A DNA stretch of 64,000 bases, from contig NZ_JPME01000029.1 of NCBI RefSeq assembly GCF_000732605.1, positions 1-64,000 on the forward strand, read 5' to 3'. Source of the DNA: Lacrimispora celerecrescens (GTDB lineage: Bacteria; Bacillota; Clostridia; Lachnospirales; Lachnospiraceae). A program made the translations under genes and the position numbers. Positions 55,516-64,000 of this stretch are shown piece by piece. The notes beneath the pieces were generated by a model. That model was not told the origin of the DNA, searched no databases, and saw nothing but the letters and a program-made list of their open reading frames with translations. Each line of letters begins with the position of its first letter. Within the stretch, counting starts at the first letter, position 1.

Positions 55516-57610
55516 TGATCTTACACCCAGAATGCAGCAGATCGTTCTGGCTCTTCTTAACGAGGACGGACCTATTCCTGTTAAGCAGCTTGCGGATCAG
55601 ATCCATATCAGCAAAAGAACGGTACAAAGAGAGCTGGAGTATATTCCCAGAGTGCTAAAGAAATACGGGCTCACCTTTTGCTCAAAAACGGGAACCGGTA
55701 TCTGGCTGGAGGGAGATCAGGATCAGATCGAAGCCATTAAAGCTGAACTTGAAGAGGATGATGCTCTTGATGTTTCTGACCGGATTGAACGCCAGAAGCG
55801 CCTTACTCTTGAGATTCTCAAGGACAAGACCTTAAAAAAACTATATTACTACAGTGACTTATTTGGAGTCAGTGAAGCCACCGTCAGTTCAGATTTAGAG
55901 GTAGTAAAAGAGTGGTTTCACAAATGTCATCTGGAGATAAAGAGAAAACCCGGATATGGTGTGTTTATTGAGGGCAGCGAACGGAATTTCCGCCGTGCCC
56001 TGCGCGTGTTTATTGATGAAAACATCCATACGGAAATCATACAGGAGATGTATGAGGACAGGAACCAGTCTGTGTTAAACGTGATACAGAATAAAAGTGA
56101 ACGGAATATTTACCGGATCTTAGATGACGATATTGTAAAAAGGGTGACGGCCTGCATCTTAAGAATCCGGGATAAACGCATTCTCAATTTAACCCAGGAT
56201 TCTTACCTTGGGCTGGTGATCCATGTGGCTATTGCTGTGAACCGGATCCGAAGGCAGGAGATCATTGAGGAAAATTCTCTCATGACAGATGGTTTGCGGA
56301 ATGATCAGGATTACGACCTGGCAAAGAGAATCACCAAATCCCTGGAAGATGAATTTCAGATTCAGATCCCGGAAATTGAGTGTGCCTATATTTGTCTGCA
56401 TATTAAAGGCTCCAAAATCCAGCAGCTGAATATTGACGAGAAATCAAGAAGTGAAATAGAGGAATCCAGGGAACTGTGGGATGTGGTCAATGAGATGATC
56501 GACTGTTATGACGACAGTATTGCCTATCTTCTAAAGCAGGATGAGGAATTTGTGATTCAGGGATTGATTGCCCATTTAAAGCCGACTCTGGTCCGCTTAA
56601 CCAATGGCATGAAGATCCAGAATCCTTTGCTGGAACAAATTAAGCAGGATTATCCGGTGATATTTGAACGGTGCAGATCGGTTGCAAAGGTGATCGAAGG
56701 CCGGTATGGGTATGAAGTGCCGGAATCAGAGATTGGCTTTCTTGCCATTCATTTCGGCGCGGCAGAGGTTCGGATGGAAAGCAGGAAGGAAAGCCGGAGA
56801 AAGGTAAATATTGGGATCGTCTGCGCCAGCGGGATCGGTATCTCACGGCTCATGTCTTCCAAGGTAGCCAGGGATTTTGCAGACAGGGTGGAGCTGTCGG
56901 TCTATGGAATGACGGATCTGTCTCCTTACGTGCTAAGCAAGACGGATTTCTTTGTATCCACCATACCAATTAAGGAGGAGGCTGATATCCTGTATGTAAG
57001 CCCCCTGCTTCCTGCTGAGGATATGGAACAGATCGCCGGAAAGGTACGCCGGTGTGAATTTATGCCTAAAAAGCAGGATAACCAGGAGTTTACCATTCAA
57101 TTAGATCAGGTGAATTTTATTGCCGTTCAGATTAAAAATGTCATTCGGCTTATGGAATATCAACGTGTAAATAATGGGATCACCTTTGAAGAACTGCTGA
57201 TTGCTGTCAGCGAGAAGCTGGCTGCCTATCCGGAACGGCAGAGCATCATTCAGGAGGATTTAATGAGGAGAGAACGGCTTTGCAGCCAGATATTTCCTGA
57301 TTTAAGCTTTGCCCTGCTTCATGCCAGAACAGAAGGAGTGGTAAAGCCGGTGTTTTCGGTGTGCCAGACAAAGGATGGTGAGCCGTTTAGTGACCCTTAT
57401 TTTAGGGGAGTATGCGTTGTATTAATCATGCTGGTACCAAAGGATGATCATGAAGTAGAAAACAGTGATATCCTGGGTGTGTTAAGTGAGCGGCTGATCG
57501 AGGAGGAAGAGTTTCTGGATACGGTAAGACATGGGGGAAAAGAGGAGATAAGAGCTTTGGTTTCCCAGTATTTAAACCAATATTTCAAACATTATCTGGA
57601 TAAGATATAA
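55505..57610 (+). CDS. mtlR: MtlR-type PRD transcriptional activator
   Basis: From ATG 55505 (SD GGGAGGTGG) the protein has 701 residues. Order: N-terminal HTH (PVKQLADQIHISKRTVQREL, residues ~18-40) and second HTH-like region (FGVSEATVSSDL); PRD1 and PRD2 (about 190-400, with VIHVAIAVNRI and AIHFGAAEV); EIIB-Gat-like domain with Cys in IGIVCASGIGISRL; and a C-terminal EIIA-like domain with His in FALLHARTEGVV. PTS phosphorylation of these domains controls activity. It should bind the paired operators at 52384 and 57670. Confidence 0.93.
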   Translation: MASNDLTPRMQQIVLALLNEDGPIPVKQLADQIHISKRTVQRELEYIPRVLKKYGLTFCSKTGTGIWLEGDQDQIEAIKAELEEDDALDVSDRIERQKRLTLEILKDKTLKKLYYYSDLFGVSEATVSSDLEVVKEWFHKCHLEIKRKPGYGVFIEGSERNFRRALRVFIDENIHTEIIQEMYEDRNQSVLNVIQNKSERNIYRILDDDIVKRVTACILRIRDKRILNLTQDSYLGLVIHVAIAVNRIRRQEIIEENSLMTDGLRNDQDYDLAKRITKSLEDEFQIQIPEIECAYICLHIKGSKIQQLNIDEKSRSEIEESRELWDVVNEMIDCYDDSIAYLLKQDEEFVIQGLIAHLKPTLVRLTNGMKIQNPLLEQIKQDYPVIFERCRSVAKVIEGRYGYEVPESEIGFLAIHFGAAEVRMESRKESRRKVNIGIVCASGIGISRLMSSKVARDFADRVELSVYGMTDLSPYVLSKTDFFVSTIPIKEEADILYVSPLLPAEDMEQIAGKVRRCEFMPKKQDNQEFTIQLDQVNFIAVQIKNVIRLMEYQRVNNGITFEELLIAVSEKLAAYPERQSIIQEDLMRRERLCSQIFPDLSFALLHARTEGVVKPVFSVCQTKDGEPFSDPYFRGVCVVLIMLVPKDDHEVENSDILGVLSERLIEEEEFLDTVRHGGKEEIRALVSQYLNQYFKHYLDKI

Positions 57611-57626
57611 TATAAAAGCAAGGTGA

Positions 57627-57655
57627 AAGCCGGGCCCGAAAGGGCCCGGCTTTTT
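57627..57655 (+). terminator. Terminator after mtlR
   Basis: AGCCGGGCCC and GGGCCCGGCT with a GAAA loop and TTTTTC. Confidence 0.95.
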
Positions 57656-57669
57656 CTGTTGGTTTCAGA

Positions 57670-57740
57670 TTTGGCGTTATCTGATGGCGCCAAATGCCAT
57701 TTTGTTTTCATTGAAAAGGAGGAGATAACACCCCTATAAT
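57670..57740 (+). promoter_or_regulatory. MtlR-like operator and promoter of the EIIA operon
   Basis: Inverted repeat TTTGGC...GGCGCCAAA (57670-57694), 16 bases, TTGAAA (57711-57716), 18-bp spacer, TATAAT (57735-57740). Box sequence, -35 hexamer and both spacings match the element at 52384, which makes a common activator very likely. Confidence 0.75.
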
Positions 57741-57774
57741 TTAGTTAGAAAGTTAACACAGGAGGGCAAGAAAC

Positions 57775-58245
57775 GTGTTTGGCTACGGGAAAAAGAATGT
57801 AGAAAAAAGTGCAGAGCTTCTGGAGCTTGGGAATATTCGTTTGAATTGTAAACCCGGGGAAAAGGAGGCGGTAATAAGGGAGGTAGGGCAGCTGCTTTAT
57901 CAGTGCGGCTGTGTTGAAGAATCCTACATAGAGGCTATGCTTCAGCGTGAGCTGACGTTTTCCACGAATATCGGCAATGGAATTGCACTTCCCCATGGCG
58001 TAGAGGCAGCTAAAAAATCGGTTAAGCGCTCCGGCATTGCAGTTATGGTTTTCCCTGAGGGAACAGACTGGGGAGGAGAAAAGGTAAAACTGGTCATAGG
58101 GATTGCAGGGGCAGGAGAGGAACATTTGGAAATACTCTCAATCATCGCTGAGTGTCTGGCTGATCCGGCTGATGTAGAACGGATTACCGGATGCAGTGCA
58201 GAAGAAATCCTTACCATGTTTACAGGAAAGAGGTGTCCGCAATGA
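57775..58245 (+). CDS. mtlF: PTS mannitol-type EIIA component
   Basis: The 156-residue phosphocarrier has the active-site His74 in NGIALPHGV and VMVFPEGTDWGGEKVKLVIGIAG. It passes phosphate from HPr to the EIIB domains of the two EIICB proteins. GTG start with CAGGAGGG upstream. It ends in an ATGA overlap with the kinase gene. Confidence 0.93.
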   Translation: MFGYGKKNVEKSAELLELGNIRLNCKPGEKEAVIREVGQLLYQCGCVEESYIEAMLQRELTFSTNIGNGIALPHGVEAAKKSVKRSGIAVMVFPEGTDWGGEKVKLVIGIAGAGEEHLEILSIIAECLADPADVERITGCSAEEILTMFTGKRCPQ

Positions 58246-59189
58246 TCGTTACAGTAACAATGAATCCGGCCATTGATAAAACCGTAGATATTGACCGGTT
58301 TGAACGGGGAGATTTAAACAGAATAGAACGTGTGGAGTTAGATGCCGGAGGTAAAGGCATCAATGTCTCCAAGACCATCAGGGAATTAGGCGGAGAAAGC
58401 ATTGCCATGGGCTTTGTGGGAGGAACCAGCGGAACCATCATAAAACATGTGCTGGCTGACCAGAACATTCAGACAGATTTCGTAGAAGTAAAAGGGGAGA
58501 CGAGAACGAATCTGAAGATAGTAGAGGAAAATGGAGAGGTGACAGAGCTTAATGAACCTGGACCTGAGGTGTCAAAAGAGCAGCTGGAAGATCTTCTTGA
58601 TAGGCTGAATGGCTATGCAAATCCGTATACCTTGTTTGTACTGGCGGGAAGCATACCGGCTGGCATACCAACGGATATATACCGGAGGATCACGGAAGAA
58701 GTCCACCGGAAAGGGGCAAAGGTCTTGTTAGATGCAGACGGTCCGCTGTTTGCCGAATCCTTAAAAGCAGCACCGGATATGTTAAAGCCTAACCGTTCAG
58801 AGCTGGAACGTTATTACCAGATGGATTACCGTGCATCGGAACAGGAGCTGGTTTCCATGGGTGAAAAGCTGCTGGATCATGGAACCGATATGGTTGCGAT
58901 ATCCCTTGGCCAGATGGGAGCATTATTTTTAACAGGGGATAAACGGTACCGGTGCCCCGGGCTTCGTGTGAAGGCACATTCAACGGTAGGTGCCGGAGAT
59001 GCCCTGGTGGGAGCCATGGCTTACGCCTGGAATGAGAAGCTTCCCCTTGAAACATGCATCAGATTATGCATGGGAGCCTCGGCAGGTGCTGTTACCAGCA
59101 TTGGAACCAAACCGCCTCATCGCAGTCTGGTAGATGAACTCATGCAGCAGGTGGAATTGTTGGAAATCCAGAAATATATTGATAAATAA
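58242..59189 (+). CDS. fruK: 1-phosphofructokinase (PfkB family)
   Basis: The 315-residue kinase starts at the ATG overlapping the EIIA stop (MIVTVTMNPAIDKTVDIDRF). Family signatures are LDAGGKGINVSKTIRELGG and the catalytic AHSTVGAGDALVGAMAYAW. It phosphorylates fructose-1-phosphate to fructose-1,6-bisphosphate; the related tagatose-6-phosphate kinase activity cannot be ruled out. Presence of this kinase, with no mtlD, is the key to the proposed fructose-1-P route. Confidence 0.88.
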   Translation: MIVTVTMNPAIDKTVDIDRFERGDLNRIERVELDAGGKGINVSKTIRELGGESIAMGFVGGTSGTIIKHVLADQNIQTDFVEVKGETRTNLKIVEENGEVTELNEPGPEVSKEQLEDLLDRLNGYANPYTLFVLAGSIPAGIPTDIYRRITEEVHRKGAKVLLDADGPLFAESLKAAPDMLKPNRSELERYYQMDYRASEQELVSMGEKLLDHGTDMVAISLGQMGALFLTGDKRYRCPGLRVKAHSTVGAGDALVGAMAYAWNEKLPLETCIRLCMGASAGAVTSIGTKPPHRSLVDELMQQVELLEIQKYIDK

Positions 59190-59206
59190 GCTTGGAGGAT
59201 AGAAAT

Positions 59207-60481
59207 ATGAAAACAAAAGCGGTAAGAATGTATGGCACAGATGATTTAAGGTTAGAAGAGTTTGAATTGCCTCAAATTGCTGAAAATGAGATTCTTGTAA
59301 AAATCATGAGTGACAGCATCTGCATGTCTACTTACAAACTGGTAAAACAGGGGAAAAAACATAAAAGGGCTCCCCAGAATATAGATACCAATCCGGTGAT
59401 TGTTGGTCATGAATGCTCAGGACTGATTGTAGAAGTGGGAAAAAAGTGGCAGGAACAGTTTCGCCCGGGACAAAAGTTTTCTCTGCAGCCTGCTTTAAAT
59501 TACATGGGAAAACTGGATTCGCCGGGATATTCTTATGAATTCTGCGGAGGCGCCTGTACATACTGCATCATGCCAAACGAGGTCATGGAATTGGGGTGCT
59601 TGCTGGATTACACGGGAGATAGTTTTTTTGAGGCATCCCTTGGAGAACCAATGAGCTGTATCATAGGCGGATTTCATGCCAACTATCATACCAATAAAAG
59701 GAATTATGATCATGCCATGGGGACAAAAGTAGATGGAAGTATCCTGATCATGGGAGGCTGCGGACCTATGGGCCTAGGAGCGGTAAGCTATGGCCTTCAG
59801 TTTGAGAATAAGCCGAAGAGGATAGTCGTTACGGATATCAGCGATGAGCGGATTGCCCGGGCCAGGGAAGTGATTTCAGAAGAATCCGCAAGGGAGAGAG
59901 GAATTGAGCTTCTTTATGTAAATACCGATAAGATGGCAGATCCTGTATCTGATTTAATGGCTATTACAGGCGGCCAGGGCTATGATGACGTGTTTGTATA
60001 TGTTCCTGTGAAAGAGGTTGCAGAGATGGGAGATAAGCTTCTGGCCTTTGACGGTTGTATGAACTTCTTTGCCGGTCCATCAGACAGCCAGTTTAAAGCA
60101 GAAATCAATCTTTATAACTGCCACTATACAAGTACTCACATTATGGGAACCACCGGCGGCAATACAGATGATTTAATTGAGGCCAATAAGCTCTCTGCAG
60201 AAGGTGCCATAGAAGCGGCTGTTATGGTAACCCATGTAGGAGGAATTGACAGCATTGTAGAAGCAACCAAGAATCTGCCGTCCATTCCTGGAGGAAAGAA
60301 GCTTGCCTACACACAATTTGATATGCCTTTGACGGCTATTGAAGACTTTGAGAAGCTGGGCAGCACCGATCCGCTGTTTAAAAAATTAAACGACTCTTGT
60401 AAAGCGCACAAGGGATTATGGAATGGGGAGGCAGAAAAGATTCTGTTTGATCATTTTGAAATTGATCCAAAGGAATTGTAA
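59207..60481 (+). CDS. Zinc-type dehydrogenase, L-sorbose-1-phosphate reductase-like
   Basis: From ATG 59207 (SD TTGGAGGAT) the 424-residue MDR-superfamily enzyme has the zinc-domain motifs SDSICMSTYKL and VIVGHECSGLI and the Rossmann segment ILIMGGCGPMGLGAVSYGL. Length and N-terminus recall SorE, which interconverts L-sorbose-1-P and glucitol-6-P. The oxidised carbon there neighbours the phosphate-bearing carbon. With a mannitol PTS it would make fructose-1-P. A sorbose or sorbitol role is the alternative. Confidence 0.8.
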   Translation: MKTKAVRMYGTDDLRLEEFELPQIAENEILVKIMSDSICMSTYKLVKQGKKHKRAPQNIDTNPVIVGHECSGLIVEVGKKWQEQFRPGQKFSLQPALNYMGKLDSPGYSYEFCGGACTYCIMPNEVMELGCLLDYTGDSFFEASLGEPMSCIIGGFHANYHTNKRNYDHAMGTKVDGSILIMGGCGPMGLGAVSYGLQFENKPKRIVVTDISDERIARAREVISEESARERGIELLYVNTDKMADPVSDLMAITGGQGYDDVFVYVPVKEVAEMGDKLLAFDGCMNFFAGPSDSQFKAEINLYNCHYTSTHIMGTTGGNTDDLIEANKLSAEGAIEAAVMVTHVGGIDSIVEATKNLPSIPGGKKLAYTQFDMPLTAIEDFEKLGSTDPLFKKLNDSCKAHKGLWNGEAEKILFDHFEIDPKEL

Positions 60482-60508
60482 AAATAAAATAAAGAATAAA
60501 AATCATGT

Positions 60509-60550
60509 ATGCTGTATTCTTCCACTTATTGGAGGGATGCAGCATTTTTA
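60509..60550 (+). terminator. Terminator of the PTS operon
   Basis: ATGCTG...CTTCC pairs with GGAGG...CAGCAT around ACTTATT, followed by TTTTTA. From here to 60760 there is no gene, only an extended -10 TGTTATAAT at 60689-60697. Confidence 0.75.
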
Positions 60551-60760
60551 ATAAGCTGTGAGGAAATGGAAAGATTAGAGTTTTCCTTCTGGAATCAGCC
60601 GAAAGTCTTCGTTTCCTGGTAAATTTCGGGAATTATGCAAAAATGCCTTAAATTTTAGAATTGTTTTATAAATTCTCTTGTCCATGTGTGTTATAATACC
60701 CCTAAGAAATATTAAATTTTCGTTATAAATAAAGTTCAGAGCATGGGAGAGACGAGAAAA

Positions 60761-62257
60761 GTGAAATTAAGATTAAGAACCCGTCTTGTTGTAGCATTTT
60801 TGATTATAACGGTAATCCCCCTGATCCTGATCTTTGCAGTGGTGGCAGGGCTTGGCAATTACCAGATGAAGGCGTTCCGCAAAGCCTATGATATAACGGA
60901 GCAGATTGATCTTCTGTCAAGCAATTCCCTGCAGTTATTTAACCGCCTGACCCGGTCGGAACAAAGGGAAATCAGCCAGATCCTACAAAGTGATCCAGGG
61001 CAGTTTCAGGATCCGGTTTATTTGGAATCACTTAATGAGAATCTGGTATCAAAGTATGCCTATATGATCGTTCGAAAGGGAGATTCCCTGATTTTTGACG
61101 GGAACAGCCATATCACCCAGGGTCTTTATGACCAGCTTCCTAAATATGAGGAAATAGACAGCACCGTTGACGGTGCCATTTATCTGGATGGGGAAACACA
61201 GCATCTGGTAAAACAGATGGACTTTATGTATCCCGATGGGGACAGGGGGAGCGTATTCATTGTTTCCAATGTAAATGGTCTTCTTCCCGAGATCAAGGTC
61301 ATGATGGCGGAGATGCTGACGGCCATCATTATGATCATCGTGTTTACCGATGCGATTCTCATGATGTGGGTATACCGGTCTGTGGTAAGTCCCCTTGGGC
61401 GGCTTCAAACCGCCACCAAGAATATACGGGATGGAAATCTGGATTTCTCTCTTGAGGTGGAGAATGACGATGAGATCGGACAGCTTTGCCAGGATTTTGA
61501 AGAGATGAGGATCCGCTTAAAGGAATCTGCGGAAGAAAAGGTGGAGTATGATAAGGAGAACAAGGAGCTGATCAGCAATATTTCCCATGATCTAAAGACC
61601 CCCATTACAGCCATTAAGGGATATGTGGAGGGAATCATGGATGGAGTTGCTTCCTCCCCGGAAAAGCTGGACCGTTATATTCGCACCATCTACAACAAGG
61701 CCAATGACATGGATAAGCTGATTGATGAATTGACCTTTTATTCAAAAATTGACACCAATAAAATTCCCTATACCTTTTCCAAGATCAACGTAGCAGGCTA
61801 TTTCAGAGACTGCGTGGATGAAGTGGGACTTGAGATGGAAGACCGCAGCATTGAGCTTGGATATTTTAATTATGTGGATGAGGATGTGATGGTCATCGCG
61901 GATGCGGAGCAGCTGCGCCGTGTCATTAATAATATTGTCAGCAATTCTGTAAAATATATGGATAAGAGGAGTGGGATCATCAACATCCGGATTAAGGATG
62001 TGGGAGACTTTATCCAGGTGGAGATTGAGGACAACGGAAAAGGGATTCCGGCAAAGGATCTGCCCAGTATTTTTGACCGGTTTTACCGCACGGATTCATC
62101 CAGAAATTCCTCTCAGGGCGGAAGCGGAATCGGCCTGTCCATTGTTAAAAAGATCATTGAGGATCACGGAGGCCGGATCTGGGCTACCAGTAAGGAAGGC
62201 ATTGGAACGGAGATACATTTTGTTTTGAGAAAATACCAGGAGGTCATACAGGAATGA
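60761..62257 (+). CDS. Sensor histidine kinase
   Basis: From GTG 60761 (SD GGGAGAG) the protein has 498 residues; an ATG at 60743 is in frame with a weaker SD. Order: TM1 (LVVAFLIITVIPLILIFAVV), ~155-residue extracytoplasmic sensor, TM2 (LTAIIMIIVFTDAILMMWVY), HAMP (SPLGRLQTATKNIRDGNLDF), HisKA with His276 in LISNISHDLKTPI, and HATPase with N box NNIVSNSVKYM, IEDNGKGIP and GGSGIGLSIV. The signal is unknown. It overlaps the regulator gene by 4 bp (ATGA). Confidence 0.93.
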   Translation: MKLRLRTRLVVAFLIITVIPLILIFAVVAGLGNYQMKAFRKAYDITEQIDLLSSNSLQLFNRLTRSEQREISQILQSDPGQFQDPVYLESLNENLVSKYAYMIVRKGDSLIFDGNSHITQGLYDQLPKYEEIDSTVDGAIYLDGETQHLVKQMDFMYPDGDRGSVFIVSNVNGLLPEIKVMMAEMLTAIIMIIVFTDAILMMWVYRSVVSPLGRLQTATKNIRDGNLDFSLEVENDDEIGQLCQDFEEMRIRLKESAEEKVEYDKENKELISNISHDLKTPITAIKGYVEGIMDGVASSPEKLDRYIRTIYNKANDMDKLIDELTFYSKIDTNKIPYTFSKINVAGYFRDCVDEVGLEMEDRSIELGYFNYVDEDVMVIADAEQLRRVINNIVSNSVKYMDKRSGIINIRIKDVGDFIQVEIEDNGKGIPAKDLPSIFDRFYRTDSSRNSSQGGSGIGLSIVKKIIEDHGGRIWATSKEGIGTEIHFVLRKYQEVIQE

Positions 62258-62943
62258 GCAGAATTCTGATAGTAGAAGATGAAGAAAGCATTGCAGAGCT
62301 GGAGAAAGATTATCTGGAGCTGAGTGGATTTGAGGTTGAGATTGAGAATAACGGAGAAGCAGGACTTCATAAGGCTCTCCATGAGGACTTTGATCTGGTG
62401 ATCCTTGATCTGATGCTGCCGGGAATGGATGGCTTTGAAATATGCAGGAAGGTCAGGGAAGTAAAAAACACCCCGATCATTATGGTTTCTGCAAAAAAAG
62501 AGGATATTGATAAAATCCGGGGCTTAGGTCTGGGAGCCGATGATTACATCACAAAACCCTTCAGCCCAAGTGAAATGGTTGCCCGTGTAAAAGCCCATCT
62601 GGCCCGTTATGAGAGGCTGATTGGTAGCGGAGTGCCGGACAATGAGATCGTTGAGATCCGAGGCCTTAAAGTTGATAAAACAGCCAGACGGGTATGGATC
62701 AATGGAGAGGAAAAGAATTTTACCACAAAGGAATTTGACTTATTAACCTTCCTTGCCCAAAATCCAAACCATGTATTTACGAAAGAAGAATTATTTAATA
62801 AAATATGGGATATGGAATCCATCGGTGATATTGCTACCGTTACCGTCCATATCAAAAAGATCAGGGAAAAAATCGAATTTAATACGGCTAAGCCCCAGTA
62901 CATCGAGACCATCTGGGGAGTCGGTTACCGGTTTAAGGTATAA
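62254..62943 (+). CDS. OmpR-family response regulator
   Basis: The 229-residue protein has a receiver domain with phospho-acceptor Asp52 (LVILDLMLPGMDG), acidic pair in IVEDEESI and Lys in VSAKKEDI, followed by a winged helix with FTTKEFDLLTFLAQNPNHVF and VTVHIKKIREKI. It is the partner of the histidine kinase. SD AGGAGG. Confidence 0.95.
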   Translation: MSRILIVEDEESIAELEKDYLELSGFEVEIENNGEAGLHKALHEDFDLVILDLMLPGMDGFEICRKVREVKNTPIIMVSAKKEDIDKIRGLGLGADDYITKPFSPSEMVARVKAHLARYERLIGSGVPDNEIVEIRGLKVDKTARRVWINGEEKNFTTKEFDLLTFLAQNPNHVFTKEELFNKIWDMESIGDIATVTVHIKKIREKIEFNTAKPQYIETIWGVGYRFKV

Positions 62944-62945
62944 AA

Positions 62946-63704
62946 ATGAAAGAAAAGTTATACGAGATACCGCTAAATGACGCCATGGATGCAGATGACG
63001 AGTGCCTGTTCTGCTTTCTCGAGAGAAAAGCGGAGCAGGAGCTTATGGATTTTGCATTAGGTTCCTGTGCGTCCTATATGGAAAGCGATACAAGAGAAGC
63101 CACAGACCGTTCGGGGTTTTGCCGGGTCCATCAAAAGAAAATGTTTGATTACGGCAATGCTTTAGGAAACGGCTGGATCTTAAAAACCTATTATAAGAAA
63201 CTGATAAGGGAAATGAAGGAGGAATTTAAGGAGTTTACTCCCGGAAAAACCTCCTTAAAAGACCGTTTTACGGGTAAGACAGGAAATGGCAATTCCGTCA
63301 GCGCCTGGATTGAAGGGAAAGAGAAGACCTGCTATATATGCGACCGGTTTTCTGAAAGCTATGAGCGCTATGTGGCAACCTTTTTCCATCTTTATAAAAA
63401 GGATTCTGTTTTTCGGGAAAAACTTGAGAAAAGCAGAGGATTCTGCCTCCACCACTTTGCTGACTTATGCAGTGGAGCAGATAAATATTTAAGTGACAAG
63501 GAGCGGAAGGAATTTTATCCTGTCATTTTTCAGATCATGGAGCAAAATATGGAGCGGGTATCCGGTGATATCGACTGGTTCATTGAGAAATTTGATTATT
63601 TAAACAAAGATGCGGATTGGAAGCAGTCAAAGGATGCCGTCCAGCGTGGGATGCAAAAGCTGCGGGGCGGATACCCGGCAGATCCTGCCTATAAACAGCG
63701 GTAA
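62946..63704 (+). CDS. Protein with twin CxxC/CxxH modules, DUF6062-like
   Basis: The 252-residue soluble protein has two similar modules: ECLFCFLERKAE with SGFCRVHQKKMF, and KTCYICDRFSES with RGFCLHHFADL. Each pairs a CxxC with a CxxH about 45-70 residues later, suggesting two metal (zinc) sites from an internal duplication. Family name is from memory and function is unknown. It starts 2 bp after the response-regulator stop, so it is in the same operon and may be an accessory or output of the two-component system. Confidence 0.75.
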   Translation: MKEKLYEIPLNDAMDADDECLFCFLERKAEQELMDFALGSCASYMESDTREATDRSGFCRVHQKKMFDYGNALGNGWILKTYYKKLIREMKEEFKEFTPGKTSLKDRFTGKTGNGNSVSAWIEGKEKTCYICDRFSESYERYVATFFHLYKKDSVFREKLEKSRGFCLHHFADLCSGADKYLSDKERKEFYPVIFQIMEQNMERVSGDIDWFIEKFDYLNKDADWKQSKDAVQRGMQKLRGGYPADPAYKQR

Positions 63705-63707
63705 GCT

Positions 63708-64000
63708 TTACCGGCTAAGGCGCTTAAACTGTCCGGGCGTATAACCTGTGGTCTGGCGGAAGGTGCGAATAAAGTTGGAGTAATCGTGAAAACCTGATAA
63801 ATGGCAGGTTTCTAAAACCGTATGTCCCTGGGAAAGCAGCTCCTTTGCCAGAGCCACCCGTTTCACCACGATATACTGAAAGATGCTGCTTTCTGTCTCG
63901 GATTTAAACAAATGACTGATATAATATTTATCAAGGGAAAGAGCCTGGGAGATGGAATCCAGGGTCATGGGCGTTGTTAAGTTTTTGTCAATATAACTCA
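63708..64000 (-). CDS. AraC-family regulator, C-terminal part (cut by window edge)
   Basis: The reading frame stays open to the last base, so the N-terminus lies beyond the window. Visible is a double HTH: YIDKNLTTPMTLDSISQAL, LDKYYISHLFKSETE and CHLSGFHDYSNFIRTFRQTTGYTPGQF. It is convergent with the DUF6062-like gene and not closely similar to the three other AraC genes here. Confidence 0.88.
   Translation of the reverse strand, partial: SYIDKNLTTPMTLDSISQALSLDKYYISHLFKSETESSIFQYIVVKRVALAKELLSQGHTVLETCHLSGFHDYSNFIRTFRQTTGYTPGQFKRLSR

Overview
The window comes from a chromosome of an anaerobic, moderately low-GC Firmicute, most likely a Lachnospiraceae member (Lacrimispora / Clostridium sphenoides-saccharolyticum type). 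This is inferred from gene content, Shine-Dalgarno-rich leaders, GTG/TTG starts, the clostridial two-gene AtpI-like leader of the ATP synthase operon, and S-box and glycine riboswitches. No rRNA, tRNA, insertion sequence, prophage or CRISPR array was seen.

Region 1 (1-16285) is one co-directional 21-gene operon for a choline-degrading glycyl-radical microcompartment (GRM1 / cut type). It holds choline TMA-lyase CutC and its activase CutD, two aldehyde dehydrogenase homologues, an iron alcohol dehydrogenase, a PduL phosphotransacylase, EutJ/EutQ/EutP/EutT-like accessory proteins, eight BMC shell genes (one frameshifted) and two paralogous DMT permeases. The expected chemistry is choline to trimethylamine plus acetaldehyde. 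Acetaldehyde then goes to ethanol, or to acetyl-CoA and acetyl-phosphate, inside the shell. A MerR-like promoter and a near-consensus cre site lie upstream and a strong terminator closes the operon. One aldehyde dehydrogenase has Ser where the catalytic Cys should be.

Region 2 (16355-23678) is a complete F1Fo ATP synthase operon whose c subunit carries the Na+-binding residue set. Region 3 (23807-29638) holds a sugar nucleotidyltransferase, a protein with 17 Gly-Pro-X triplets, a membrane-anchored propeller-like protein and MurA.

Region 4 (29659-40754) has two paralogous AraC regulators. One is divergent from a nucleotidyltransferase / NahK-like kinase / GalE operon resembling the tail of the lacto-N-biose pathway. 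The other is divergent from a sugar ABC importer without an ATPase. Between them lie acylphosphatase, a PP2C-like phosphatase and MetF. Region 5 (40760-50663) contains a glycine-riboswitch-controlled Na+/amino-acid symporter, then a minus-strand operon with an ABC importer, Gfo/Idh/MocA and SDR oxidoreductases, a TIM-barrel isomerase and two VOC proteins, facing its own AraC activator. Its substrate is unknown.

Region 6 (50729-52283) is metK under a SAM-I riboswitch. Region 7 (52384-60550) is a hexitol PTS regulon: two mannitol-type EIICBs, MtlR, EIIA, a 1-phosphofructokinase and a sorbose-1-P-reductase-like dehydrogenase, but no MtlD. Two MtlR-like operator-promoters have identical geometry. 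The gene set suggests mannitol-1-P is oxidised next to the phosphate to fructose-1-P and then phosphorylated to fructose-1,6-bisphosphate. Region 8 (60761-64000) has a histidine kinase / response regulator pair, a twin Cys-motif protein and an AraC gene cut by the window edge.
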